Part shown: one piece after another, positions 45,189 through 54,206 of the stretch
Position numbering within the stretch: position 1 is the stretch's first letter
How the letters are laid out: the number at the start of each line of letters is the position of its first letter
Origin: OLB6 sp964493635
Lineage (GTDB): Bacteria > Bacteroidota > Ignavibacteria > Kapaibacteriales > Kapaibacteriaceae
Length of the DNA: 64,000 bases
Assembly (NCBI GenBank): GCA_964493635.1
Contig: CAZBOW010000003.1
Location: 62,001 to 126,000 of the forward strand
Reading direction: 5' to 3'
Position numbers and translations under genes: made by a program
Notes under the pieces: model-generated
Databases searched by the model: none
Told to the model about the DNA's origin: nothing
Seen by the model: only the letters and a program-made list of their open reading frames with translations

Positions 45189-45623
45189 TTAGCGGAACAT
45201 TTCCTTGATCATACCCCACGTTCGCTTTACCGTGCTGACGTTGTGCGAAACTCCAGCAGTGGTGGAGTAGGTGGAGGAGTTGTCGGACATCACGATGTTG
45301 AGGCGGTAGGTGAAATACGTTCCCGCGAGCTGCCGATCGGTACCCTCATCCTTACCGAACGCTTCGGTGTCCTTGTAGGTATAGGTCTTGTTCGAGCCCT
45401 CAGCACGGATCGTTGTCACGGCCCGGAAGACCTGATCCTCGCCAGCCCGTTCCACAACGTAGTGCCGCACGTTCGACTCGTCACCGGAGCGCCATTCAAT
45501 CACCACCTCGGAGCCCGTAGAACGGGCGCGGAGGTAGTCGACCGTTGCCTCCACGGCCACGGCCGTTACGATGCCGGTAACAACGCCGATAAGGACAGCG
45601 GTGATGAGCAGTACACTTCTCAT
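45189..45623 (-). CDS. Small membrane-anchored fibronectin-III-like protein
   Basis: 144 residues. One N-terminal hydrophobic segment (SVLLITAVLIGVVTGIVTAVAV), then a single domain with VVIEWRSGDESNVRHYVVER and GTYFTYRLNIVMSDNS, which reads like an FN3/T9SS-accessory fold that Bacteroidota use in surface proteins. No catalytic motif. The ATG at 45623 lies only 6 bases after a predicted -7 box, so the mRNA may be leaderless. It is followed 4 bp later by the metalloprotease gene. Confidence 0.6.
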   Translation of the reverse strand: MRSVLLITAVLIGVVTGIVTAVAVEATVDYLRARSTGSEVVIEWRSGDESNVRHYVVERAGEDQVFRAVTTIRAEGSNKTYTYKDTEAFGKDEGTDRQLAGTYFTYRLNIVMSDNSSTYSTTAGVSHNVSTVKRTWGMIKEMFR

Positions 45624-45629
45624 ATGCTG

Positions 45630-45637
45630 CAAAGATA
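45630..45637 (-). promoter_or_regulatory. -7 box for the FN3-like protein and metalloprotease genes
   Basis: On the minus strand TATCTTTG matches TAnnTTTG exactly; only CAGCAT separates it from the ATG. Transcription would start at or within a few bases of the start codon. Confidence 0.55.
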
Positions 45638-45646
45638 CAACGTGGG

Positions 45647-45865
45647 TTATTCTGAGGTGTCCTGAATTGTTAACGCACCGGAGGGGCAACGGCGAACCAC
45701 CTCAATGACTCGCTCGGCGGTGGCGTTATCCGGTTGAATCCACGGGTTGACGAGCACGTTGAACACTTCCGGTAAACTGCGAAAACAGTTCGTTGAATGT
45801 TCACAAAGGGCGGGCCGCCATACGACCGTAACATCCTTACTGGAATAGGTCTTGATCTCTTCCAT
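45647..45865 (-). CDS. Small [4Fe-4S] mono-cluster protein (YjdI type)
   Basis: 72 residues. The E. coli YjdI-like pattern is clear: VVWRPALCEHSTNCFRSLP, then VVRRCPSGAL. Cys21, Cys27 and Cys60 are visible cluster ligands; the fourth may be non-Cys. This family is thought to act as a small ferredoxin. The ATG at 45865 (MEEIKTYSS) is chosen over a longer basic extension to 45919. The gene stands alone, between the FN3-like gene and a divergent Cys-rich gene. Confidence 0.85.
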   Translation of the reverse strand: MEEIKTYSSKDVTVVWRPALCEHSTNCFRSLPEVFNVLVNPWIQPDNATAERVIEVVRRCPSGALTIQDTSE

Positions 45866-45962
45866 CAGGAATCTCCACAGGTGATGGGGGAAATAACGGC
45901 GTTTCGGTGTTTTACGCAAGTAATGATGCCAAAAACTTGATATGCATCGTTATTGATGATGG

Positions 45963-45970
45963 TATCTTTG
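45963..45970 (+). promoter_or_regulatory. -7 box for the Cys-rich small protein and TonB receptor
   Basis: TATCTTTG matches TAnnTTTG. A TTG at 45937-45939 lies 23 bp upstream, at the edge of the usual spacing. The ATG at 45976 is only 5 bases downstream, so either the mRNA is leaderless or the ATG at 46015 is used. Confidence 0.5.
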
Positions 45971-45975
45971 TCAAG

Positions 45976-46359
45976 ATGTTACACCCACGTACCACTGTTC
46001 GGTCTGCCGTCACGATGCTGCTTGTGGCCGTGTTTGCACTGGCAACCACCGGCCTGCCAGTGCTGGTGTCCTACTGCTGCGATGTTCCCGTGGTTGTTAC
46101 AGCACCAGCGGAGGACTCCTGCTGCGATACCGATGCCGACTGCTGTGAGACAGAAGTGGTTGTCAATAAGATCGACGACCAGTCCATAGCCCAAGAGCAG
46201 ATTGGAGTGGTGGTACGTTCTGCCGACGTGATAGCCATCCTACCAGCCAACGCTGCGATAATAACCCACCGGTACACAGCACACCGGTTCCGCTCGTATC
46301 TCCTCGAGCACCCCCCGCACCCCCCTGATCAACCAACGTTGGCGGTCTTTCTGATATAG
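45976..46359 (+). CDS. Cys-rich small exported protein (HYC_CC_PP-like)
   Basis: 127 residues. Signal-like segment TMLLVAVFALATTGLPVLV, then SYCCDVP, SCCDTDADCCET and a C-terminal EHPPHPPD. This order (Y-C, Cys pairs, Pro pairs) and the position just before a TonB-dependent receptor match the small HYC_CC_PP proteins of Bacteroidota. The Cys pairs suggest binding of a soft metal such as copper (inference). The N-terminus may start at ATG 46015 instead, which would give a 40-nt leader. Confidence 0.6.
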   Translation: MLHPRTTVRSAVTMLLVAVFALATTGLPVLVSYCCDVPVVVTAPAEDSCCDTDADCCETEVVVNKIDDQSIAQEQIGVVVRSADVIAILPANAAIITHRYTAHRFRSYLLEHPPHPPDQPTLAVFLI

Positions 46360-46403
46360 CATCTCTGCAGTGTTCGATCTTTTTTTCAAACACACGGAGA
46401 CGA

Positions 46404-46503
46404 NNNNNNNNNNNNNNNNNNNNNNNNNNNNNNNNNNNNNNNNNNNNNNNNNNNNNNNNNNNNNNNNNNNNNNNNNNNNNNNNNNNNNNNNNNNNNNNNN
46501 NNN
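46404..46503. other. Scaffold gap without overlapping ends
   Basis: 100 N. The two flanks are unrelated, so sequence is missing. The start codon and first part of the signal peptide of the TonB receptor lie inside. Confidence 0.9.
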
Positions 46504-48517
46504 GGCGTGGCTTCTGGCGACCACGGCAATTGTAAGTACTGCGCAGCCAGATCCACGACAAGATACCGTCAACGCTGAGCCAGACACGGTTCTCACACGG
46601 GAGGTTCGTGTGCAGGCCGATGCACCCACGATCAGCTCGGCACCACTACGCACGGAGGTGGTTACCCGGAAGGAGCTCACGCGAGCAGCGTGCTGCTCGC
46701 TAGCCGAGTCGTTCGAACGCAGCCCATCGGTAGAGGTTTCCTTTACGGATGCCGTAAGCGGAGCGCGCGCAATTCGCATGCTAGGTCTTGGTGGTCAGTA
46801 CACACAGCTGCTCACCGATGCCGTTCCGCTGATGCTGTCGCTAGAGATTCCCTTCGGACTGGATCACATTCCGGGCCCCTTCATGGATAACATCAGCATT
46901 GCCAAGGGTGCCGCCACGGTTACCAATGGCTACGAGGGAATGACCGGACAGATCAACATCTGCATGCTGGATCCTCTGGTCACCGAGGAGCCCTTCTATC
47001 TGAATGCCTACGGTAACACGTTTGGGAGAGCCGAGTTGAATCTGTACGGTGCCCAGCACCTATCGGATGCACTCTCGACCATCACGATGCTGCATGGCAG
47101 GATCCTGGATCGCGAGATCGACGGTAACGGCGACGGATTTCTCGACACGCCTCGGTTTCGCCAACTCAATGCCGTGAATAAGTGGCACTACAACGATGAT
47201 GAAACCGAGTGGCAATTCTTCGTGCACGGTATTGTTGATGGATACGAGTCGGGCAATACCAGTACAGCTGCTGTTCGCGATCAACGTTATCGTACGACAA
47301 CTGATATCGAGCGTCTGGAATCCTATGCGAAGTACGGCGTGCTGGACGTTCTCGAAGACCTTGATCAAAGCTCGGTGGCTGTGATTGTCTCCGGTGCCAT
47401 GCATAACATGGCCTCGCAGTTTGGCCAGCGCAGTGTTGATGCACGTGAGCGTACGCTCCAAGGTAAGGCTGTCTTTGCCGCAACGCTCTGGGAGGGGTTT
47501 CAATTGAATACCGGTGTCAGCTATCGCTGGGATCAGGTGCGTGAAACACTCCGCACGGACACCGTTGATCGATCAACATCCATGACAACACTCGCTCGAA
47601 CGGAGTCCGTGCCCGGGATGTATGCCGAAGCCACCTGGGCACCCGTACAGCCCCTTACCATCGTCGCCGGACTTCGCTCGGATTGGCATAACCAATTTGG
47701 GGCGCGCCTTACACCGCGCATGCACGTCAAGTGGCAGGTGGGATCGCTGACGTCTGTGCGGGCGTCGGCTGGCAGTGGCTGGAGAGTACCAAGCGCCATC
47801 ACCGAAAACCTGTCGTCGTTCATCAACAGCCGCACCCTGCATCTTGATCCGCTCTTCCGTCCGGAACAGGCCGTGAACTACGGAGCATCCGTTACCACGT
47901 CGTTCTCCGTTGCCGATCGCCCGGTTGTGGTCGATGCGGAAGTGTACCATACGGAGTTCAGTAATCGCGTAGTGGTGGACTTTGATCGCTCTGTGCGTCA
48001 CCTCTGGGTTACCAATCTTGACGGTCGCAGCTATTCAACGTCGATCATGATGCAGGTTCAGGCTTCGCCAATACCACGGATGGACATTGGCATCGCCTAC
48101 CGCTGGCTTGATGTTCAGGCCCCATACAGTGGCAAGCTCCAACTGGCACCCATGCTCTCGAGAGATCGTGTGCTTCTAACCTTCGCATGGGAGACGCAAG
48201 GGGCTGAGTGGCAGGTTGATGGGACGGTTTCCTACAACGGTGGCGGTCGGTTGCCCACCACGCTTGGCAATCCCATGGAGTACTCCATGATGGAGACGTT
48301 CCCAGGCTACTGGCGGGCAACGGCACAGATCACACGGCGGTTCCCGGGCTTCGACGTCTACCTCGGAGGCGAAAACCTAAATGGGTTCGTGCAGCAGGAT
48401 CCCGTCATTGCCGCCGAGGACCCCTTCAGCCGATACTTCGACGCCTCCATGGCATGGGGTCCGACCAGTCCGAGGATGGTGTACCTTGGCGTGCGTTGGA
48501 GGGCAGATGCCTTCTAG
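46504..48517 (+). CDS. TonB-dependent outer-membrane receptor, probable metal type (5' end in gap)
   Basis: About 670 residues visible. The tail of a signal peptide (AWLLATTAIVSTAQP) is followed by a plug domain with the segment RAACCSLAESFERSPSVEV and GARAIRMLGLGGQYTQLLTD. A Cys-Cys at this plug position is typical of a Bacteroidota receptor subgroup found beside copper or other heavy-metal genes (family knowledge). The C-terminal beta-barrel is complete and ends in an aromatic-containing strand (YLGVRWRADAF). It follows the Cys-rich small protein and is likely co-transcribed with it. The substrate is not proven. Confidence 0.85.
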
Positions 48518-48535
48518 CGGGCCGTTCGTGTGCCA

Positions 48536-51500
48536 TTAGTGAACCAAGGGATGGGTCAGCACGGGCAGCGTTGGTAGGTCGCCATCGGGCTGCCGTACCT
48601 CGGCGTCATCCACCAGGAGATCGGGCGCGATCACCGTGCTGATCACATACTGCGATCCCCCGGTGATGAAGGCCGGTACCACGGCAGGAGCCAGGTAATT
48701 ATGCACATGTTCGGCCGAACCGACCTTAACGATATCCTTGAACGTGTAGGTTGATAGTCCGGCGAGTTCAGCTCCGCGGATTGGCTCCTCGTGACCATCC
48801 GGATACAGCCGCACGGCATCTAAAATGAGTACCGATCCCGGCTGCAGGCGAATCGTGGCACTTCCAGCAAGCAATGGATACACTCCGGTGGCCAGCAGGT
48901 TGCGATCCAGAATGCGTCGAATCACCACGCCGTAGGGCAGCTCGCGCTGAGCTACCAGTTCTAACAGCTGAGCTCGCAGCTCGGTGGTTGAGGCTTGATG
49001 GGCAGTGTCGGTTGCTGAACACTGAAGGACGCTCACCATGGCCGCGCCACCACGCTGGTGACCGTTCGACTGCTTGATACGGCGGGTAGGCACGCGGCTG
49101 GACAGCAAGGTTCGGAGGTAGCCATTCTCAACCAGGGCTACGTCCTGCGACGGAATTCCTTCATCGTCGAGAATTGTGGTTCCAGCCACCGGGCTGTTGT
49201 TCCACGTGGTAAGCGATGGTCGCGCCTGCACCGAGAGAAACTCTGGCAGTACCCGGGCACCAATTTTATTCTGAAAGGCCATGGAGCGCTCGTCGGTGGA
49301 AAAGCCCCCTTCCGACAACGGTTTGCGTTGTGCAACCAGCATCGGAGCAAACTCCTGTGCGATGAATTGCGCCGCTGCCTGACCCTCCAGAAGAACGGGC
49401 CCGGAGTATGGCTCGATCTTGTCGGCGTGTTGCTGTGCAATCACGGTAGCGCAGAGGTCGACCACCAGCGTTCGGAGGCTATCCGTCGGTGGCAGGTCGG
49501 TGGGACGTGCACCATAGGCCGCCCATGCATCGGAGATGGGTTGACCATCGGCCGCCTGCGTGGCAGCAATGATTTCAAGTCCGCTGAACGACTCAGACTT
49601 CACCATCACACGCCCCTCGGAATTGACGTAGATCGTGCGCTCCGGCACGAATTCCATCGCAACGCGCGAGGCATGAATCTCCGGGTGATTACGGAACTCG
49701 GCGCTGACCGCCGTGGTAATCTCTCGAGCCATCTGCAGCAGACGATCGGACGATACCGAGCTCTGACCGCTACCGGTTGTGTCTGTCAGAATCTCTGGCG
49801 GTAGCATGGTGAAGTCCCATGTGGTATCGGCACGGGTGCGATTCTTTACGCTGGCAGTCTTCTTTGCATAGATCTCCACGGCCTGTTTGTAGCAAGCGTC
49901 GGTAGCCAGCCAAAGTTCACGACGTAACTCGCTGTACGAAAGATCGCGGGGAATCAATCGGTTTCGGAACGATTCTTCGTCGTCGCTCGATCCAAAGAAG
50001 CCCAGTGACACATCAAAAAAGTTCGTGTTGTCGAAGGAAGGATCGCCCACCCGCACGCGCACCGTAAGCGTCGTCATCGATGTGGTATCGGTATCCTCAA
50101 CCGATCCGAGGGTGGCATGCACGCCAATGCGGTCGCGTTCGTTCAGGATGTACTCTACGTAGTACGGAGCCGGTAGGTCGTCGATCCGTAGGTCGCTGAT
50201 GGATCGTGCAATCTCATCCTGCATGGCACGAATCATCATATCGGTGGTTGAAGATGCTCCGTTCGGCGTTGATCCTGCCACACTGGTCGGGTCGGGGAGG
50301 ATCGGTGGCTTGGCTTGGGACTTCTGTTTTTTCTGTACCTCGATCTGCGACACCAGCAGCGATGGCGAGGACGCACTCACCGGCACACCGCCGGACTCGG
50401 CACCGCACACACCGTTGAAGATCCCAACATCGTTTCCTGCCATCGTGATGTTGGTGAAGGTGGTAAGGGGCGTGCCAATCAGATCAACGCCGCGAACCAG
50501 CTCATCCGGACGCCCGTCAGCAAAGACCTTGTAGACGATCAGTGGCTGAACGTTGAATGCATTCGGAACCGTCCGACCGGTAAACGTGAAGCCCCCTTGA
50601 ATGTCCTCGAAGTACAGGCCAAACTCTTTCCCTTGACGCTGACACTCCTGGCGGAGTGCCGAACGAAGATCGGCCACCGGCACCGATTCACGGGCGACCA
50701 CCAGGAGATTGGACTGCCGCGACACCGCCTTGTTTCCTGCCTGCCGGCGTCCGTGTCCGTTGCTGGACGGAAAATTCTCGATCGGAGAGCGCGACATCAA
50801 AAAGTTCTTGAAGATGCCCTGATCGACGGCCTGCACGCGTTGCGCTGGCATGCCTTCGTCGTCGTACTGATATGATCCTACCACATCGATTCCGTTCAGG
50901 GAACGCATGGTAGGGTCGAAGACTACATCGATGAACGGCGGAAGGATGCGCTGACCGATGAAGTTCTTGAAGGTCTGACTGGAGTTGGCGTCCTTCTGGC
51001 GATGACCCTCGACACGATGGCCAAAAATCTCGTGAAAGAACACGCCAGCCGACCGGCCAGACAGAATCGCCGGACCGGAATACGTTTCCATCAGTGGTGC
51101 GGTGCGCAGCTGACGGCATACCGTCAGTAGGCGCATGGCATCGGCGCGGAGCTGCTCCATCGATGGCAGACGATCGGCCGTGTAGGCCGAGTAGCTCTCG
51201 TAGACTGGCAGACTCATGCCGTCATCGGCCTTGGTTTTCACGTAGATGAACAGCTTGATGATTGGCTCGTACAATCGAACCGTCGTACCCTCGCTAGTAA
51301 CGATGGTCTTGGTCACCACATCGGATTGGAAGGATACGCGACCGGTATAGATCTCCGGATACCCACGAAAGATCGAGGAGAGCTCCACGACCCGCTGGCG
51401 CCAAAGCAGCGTATCAAACTGCGCCGGCACCGGCGGCTGGATGAAGGTCGAGGGCATCTCGCGTGACAGATCGGCCGATGAGTCCTCTTCACGGACCTTC

Positions 51501-52009
51501 ACCTTGAGATTGGTGATGACCTTCTCGTACCGCTCCGCCGCTGACCGGTACGCCTGATCGGTAGCACGCCACACGGCAGCGCGCAGGGCGTCGACGTCGT
51601 TGCCCAGAGGCAGTTGTACACCACGCGTTCCGCGACCAAGCTCAAAGGCAACTCCGCGGATCGAGCGGGTGTTATCAAGCGCATAGTCGCCCACGCGCAA
51701 GTCCACATCCAACACGCGCTGCACAGTAGTGGTGTTGCTCAGGATGTTGCCAAAGGTGGCAAGGATGAGGGTCGACGACGTCTCGGTGACCCCATAACTA
51801 ATCATGTAGGGGGCTGGGGTTTGCTGGGCAAGCCCCTTCATGGATCGTGTTACCTCGGAGCGCAGGGCCGTCAGGACGGCATCGGATGGGGTACTCTGAG
51901 CGTGAAGCGTGCTTGCCAGTACGCCCAAAAGGGCACAGAAGATCGTGCGTGTAGCCAACTTAGCCAAGGGTGGAAGTACGAACAATGTGGAGGTCCTGAT
52001 CAAGTTCAT
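48536..52009 (-). CDS. Secreted double TldD-like metalloprotease (one active, one degenerate half)
   Basis: About 1157 residues made of two TldD/PmbA-type units in tandem. The first has the zinc motif FFHEIFGHRVEG (His326, Glu327, His331) and the third-ligand cysteine in NGVCGAESGGVPVS. In the second the same site reads QEFAPM (Gln885, Glu886, Met890) and no cysteine is found at the matching end, so it should be inactive. This mirrors the TldD (active)/TldE (inactive) heterodimer in one chain. A signal peptide (TIFCALLGVLASTLHAQ) sends it out of the cytoplasm, unlike E. coli TldD/E. The ATG at 52009 overlaps gpmA by 50 bp. A TTG at 51958, just after the gpmA stop, gives a cleaner signal peptide and may be the true start. 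Confidence 0.88.
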   Translation of the reverse strand: MNLIRTSTLFVLPPLAKLATRTIFCALLGVLASTLHAQSTPSDAVLTALRSEVTRSMKGLAQQTPAPYMISYGVTETSSTLILATFGNILSNTTTVQRVLDVDLRVGDYALDNTRSIRGVAFELGRGTRGVQLPLGNDVDALRAAVWRATDQAYRSAAERYEKVITNLKVKVREEDSSADLSREMPSTFIQPPVPAQFDTLLWRQRVVELSSIFRGYPEIYTGRVSFQSDVVTKTIVTSEGTTVRLYEPIIKLFIYVKTKADDGMSLPVYESYSAYTADRLPSMEQLRADAMRLLTVCRQLRTAPLMETYSGPAILSGRSAGVFFHEIFGHRVEGHRQKDANSSQTFKNFIGQRILPPFIDVVFDPTMRSLNGIDVVGSYQYDDEGMPAQRVQAVDQGIFKNFLMSRSPIENFPSSNGHGRRQAGNKAVSRQSNLLVVARESVPVADLRSALRQECQRQGKEFGLYFEDIQGGFTFTGRTVPNAFNVQPLIVYKVFADGRPDELVRGVDLIGTPLTTFTNITMAGNDVGIFNGVCGAESGGVPVSASSPSLLVSQIEVQKKQKSQAKPPILPDPTSVAGSTPNGASSTTDMMIRAMQDEIARSISDLRIDDLPAPYYVEYILNERDRIGVHATLGSVEDTDTTSMTTLTVRVRVGDPSFDNTNFFDVSLGFFGSSDDEESFRNRLIPRDLSYSELRRELWLATDACYKQAVEIYAKKTASVKNRTRADTTWDFTMLPPEILTDTTGSGQSSVSSDRLLQMAREITTAVSAEFRNHPEIHASRVAMEFVPERTIYVNSEGRVMVKSESFSGLEIIAATQAADGQPISDAWAAYGARPTDLPPTDSLRTLVVDLCATVIAQQHADKIEPYSGPVLLEGQAAAQFIAQEFAPMLVAQRKPLSEGGFSTDERSMAFQNKIGARVLPEFLSVQARPSLTTWNNSPVAGTTILDDEGIPSQDVALVENGYLRTLLSSRVPTRRIKQSNGHQRGGAAMVSVLQCSATDTAHQASTTELRAQLLELVAQRELPYGVVIRRILDRNLLATGVYPLLAGSATIRLQPGSVLILDAVRLYPDGHEEPIRGAELAGLSTYTFKDIVKVGSAEHVHNYLAPAVVPAFITGGSQYVISTVIAPDLLVDDAEVRQPDGDLPTLPVLTHPLVH

Positions 52010-52568
52010 AAACAATGGGAATGCCCGTAGCCACCTCTGTAGCAAGAATCTGCTCTGGAGTGAGGTGTTGAATCAGCATGATCAGCGAGCGCAGTGAGTT
52101 ACCATGAGCCACCACGAGCACGTTTACGCCGGCTCGCAGTAGGGGGGCAATCTGCTCCTGGTAGTACGGCTCAACGCGATCCCGCGTATCCTTGAGGGAT
52201 TCACCGTTTGGTGGGGCAATGTCGTAGGAACGCCTCCAGAGCCGCACCTGTTCGTCTCCGTGCACCGCTGCTGTTTCGGCCTTGTTCAATCCCTGCAGAT
52301 CACCATAATGGCGCTCATTGAGGGCCTGGCTGCGATGTGTTGGAAGGTCGGCTTTACCGGCCGCCTCCAAGGCGAGATCGGCCGTACGAATCGACCGTCG
52401 TAGCACCGAGGTGAAAACGACGTCCACGGGAACATCACGGAGTTTCTCACCGGCATGCCGGGCTTCCTCTTCCCCAAGGGGAGAAAGGTCCACATCCACC
52501 CAGCCGGTGAAGCGATTCTCAAGATTCCACTGGGACTGTCCGTGACGAAGGAGGGTAAGTGTTGCCAT
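51960..52568 (-). CDS. gpmA: 2,3-bisphosphoglycerate-dependent phosphoglycerate mutase
   Basis: 202 residues, a short form. Glycolysis/gluconeogenesis enzyme interconverting 3- and 2-phosphoglycerate. The phospho-His is in LLRHGQSQWN, with RFTGWVDVDLSPLGEEEA, ALNERHYGDLQGLNK and VVAHGNSLRSLIM also present. It starts 3 bp after the mce stop and is followed by the TldD-like gene. Confidence 0.95.
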   Translation of the reverse strand: MATLTLLRHGQSQWNLENRFTGWVDVDLSPLGEEEARHAGEKLRDVPVDVVFTSVLRRSIRTADLALEAAGKADLPTHRSQALNERHYGDLQGLNKAETAAVHGDEQVRLWRRSYDIAPPNGESLKDTRDRVEPYYQEQIAPLLRAGVNVLVVAHGNSLRSLIMLIQHLTPEQILATEVATGIPIVYELDQDLHIVRTSTLG

Positions 52569-52571
52569 TGT

Positions 52572-52976
52572 CTACAAATTCTCCGTGCAATATTCCATGA
52601 GCACTCCTCCCGTACTCTTCGGGTGGAGAAAGGCAATCAGCATGTTGTGGGCACCCGGTTGCGGCTCGGCATTGATCAGCTGGACGCCATGGCCTTCGGC
52701 CCGACGTAGGTCGTCCGTGATAGCGTCCGATCGAAAGGCAATGTGGTGGATCCCTTCACCCCGCTTGGCCAGAAACGCGGCAATCGGAGAATCGTCGTGC
52801 AGAGGTGCGGTGAGTTCAATCCGAACCTCGCCGAGTAGGAAGGAGGCAATTGCCACGCCCTGGCTCTCGACGCGTTCACGGTGGAAGTGCTGCACGTCGA
52901 AGAGCTTCGTATAGAGTTCCATCGACGCATCAAGGTTGCGCACGGCAATGCCAATGTGGTCAATCTGGGTAATCAT
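52572..52976 (-). CDS. mce: Methylmalonyl-CoA epimerase
   Basis: 134 residues, VOC fold. It interconverts (R)- and (S)-methylmalonyl-CoA in propionate metabolism. IDHIGIAVRNLDASMELYTKLF, GIHHIAFRSD, HPKSTGGVLMEYC are standard for the family, and the metal-binding His and Glu are present. It overlaps the nucleotidyltransferase gene by 4 bp. The mutase genes are not in the window. Confidence 0.94.
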   Translation of the reverse strand: MITQIDHIGIAVRNLDASMELYTKLFDVQHFHRERVESQGVAIASFLLGEVRIELTAPLHDDSPIAAFLAKRGEGIHHIAFRSDAITDDLRRAEGHGVQLINAEPQPGAHNMLIAFLHPKSTGGVLMEYCTENL

Positions 52977-53740
52977 AGCAGGGACGATGCGGATCGCTGA
53001 AGGAATTGCTCTGCCTCGGCAAGGTCGGCCGGAGTGTTGATACCATGAACCTCGTGCCAGCGCGGTGTTGAGAACACCCGGACGTCACGCCCGTCGTTTC
53101 GAAGAATGCCAGCGATATCCGTCAGGTAGTATTCGCCCTGTGCATTCGATCGGCCCACGCGCGCCAGGGCGTCAAACAACACTGGTCCTTCTACGAGATA
53201 CACCCCTGAATTGATTTCGTGAATTGTGCGCTCCTCCGGTGTTGCATCCTTGTGCTCGACAATCCGCTCCAGCAGATCGTCCGATCGACGCACAATGCGA
53301 CCATACCCTGTTGGATCTGGAACGCGGGTGCTAAGCACTGTTAACGCGGCTCGGTGTGACCGATGTTCATCAATCATCGCTGTGAGTGTCTCTTGCGTCA
53401 GCAACGGAACGTCGCCACTAAGGATCAGCACACTGCCGGTATAGTTGCCGAGGGCAGACTGCGTCTGAGCTACGGCATGACCCGTTCCCAGTTGTTCGGT
53501 CTGCACAACGCAGTGAGCTTCGGGCAGAGCGCTCTGCACAAAGGACGTCACTGCCTCCCGCTGGTGACCAACGATCACGACGACGGGCGTGGCGTGGAGT
53601 GCCGATGCTGTTGTTAGCACATACTGGATCAGTGGTTGCCCGCGCAAGGGGGTGAGGACTTTGGCACGCTCGGGGTTCCCCATGCGTTTGCCTTGGCCCG
53701 CGGCAAGAATAACCACGGCCAGTGAAGAGTGGTGGGTCAT
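52973..53740 (-). CDS. GlmU-like nucleotidyltransferase lacking the acetyltransferase domain
   Basis: 255 residues. N-terminal uridylyltransferase domain of GlmU: LAAGQGKRMGNPERAKVL, QTEQLGTGHAV, LSGDVPLL, GRIVR, EINSGVY, NAQGEYYLTDI. Bifunctional GlmU is about 450 residues with a left-handed beta-helix acetyltransferase half; that half is absent here and the gene ends cleanly. The likely reaction is UDP-GlcNAc formation from GlcNAc 1-phosphate, or activation of a related sugar phosphate. The acetyltransferase must come from elsewhere. Confidence 0.9.
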   Translation of the reverse strand: MTHHSSLAVVILAAGQGKRMGNPERAKVLTPLRGQPLIQYVLTTASALHATPVVVIVGHQREAVTSFVQSALPEAHCVVQTEQLGTGHAVAQTQSALGNYTGSVLILSGDVPLLTQETLTAMIDEHRSHRAALTVLSTRVPDPTGYGRIVRRSDDLLERIVEHKDATPEERTIHEINSGVYLVEGPVLFDALARVGRSNAQGEYYLTDIAGILRNDGRDVRVFSTPRWHEVHGINTPADLAEAEQFLQRSASSLL

Positions 53741-53753
53741 CGCGCGTCGAGGG

Positions 53754-54149
53754 TTAGTTCTTCCGACCTACGTAGGTGTAGGCTTCAACCGAATGGGACG
53801 TGGAAACAATACGGTTGTTCTCGTCAACGAGCACAACGGTGGGTTCGAACTGACGGGCCTCCGCGTCGGGCATGGTGGTGTAGGAGATGATGATCACATC
53901 ATCGCCAACCTGTCCCTTGCGTGCGGCAGCTCCATTCAGGCAGATCTCGCGATTGCCTCGCGTGCCGGGTATGACGTACGTTTCGAAACGCTCGCCATTG
54001 TTGATGTTGACCACTGAAACCTTCTCATAGGCCAGCAGGTCGGCAGCATCCATCAGGTCTTGATCGATCGTAAGACTACCTTCGTAGTACAGATCGGCCT
54101 GCGTGATGCGCGCCCGATGGAGTTTCGATTTAAACATGACTCGGTTCAT
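53754..54149 (-). CDS. panD: Aspartate 1-decarboxylase
   Basis: 131 residues. It makes beta-alanine for pantothenate. The self-cleavage site Gly24-Ser25 in YYEGSLTID, which yields the pyruvoyl group, is at the same number as in E. coli. KSKLHRARITQAD, NGERFETYVI and NGAAARKGQVGD are conserved. The ATG at 54149 gives the numbering match; ATG 54137 is possible. A -7 box lies 25 bp upstream. Confidence 0.97.
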   Translation of the reverse strand: MNRVMFKSKLHRARITQADLYYEGSLTIDQDLMDAADLLAYEKVSVVNINNGERFETYVIPGTRGNREICLNGAAARKGQVGDDVIIISYTTMPDAEARQFEPTVVLVDENNRIVSTSHSVEAYTYVGRKN

Positions 54150-54174
54150 ACAGATCCTTTGGGTAAGGGACTTG

Positions 54175-54182
54175 CAAAGTTA
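54175..54182 (-). promoter_or_regulatory. -7 box for panD
   Basis: On the minus strand TAACTTTG matches TAnnTTTG, 25 bp before the panD ATG. No clear -33 TTG seen. Confidence 0.45.
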
Positions 54183-54206
54183 CCGCTTTCGTATCTTGCC
54201 GACGCT

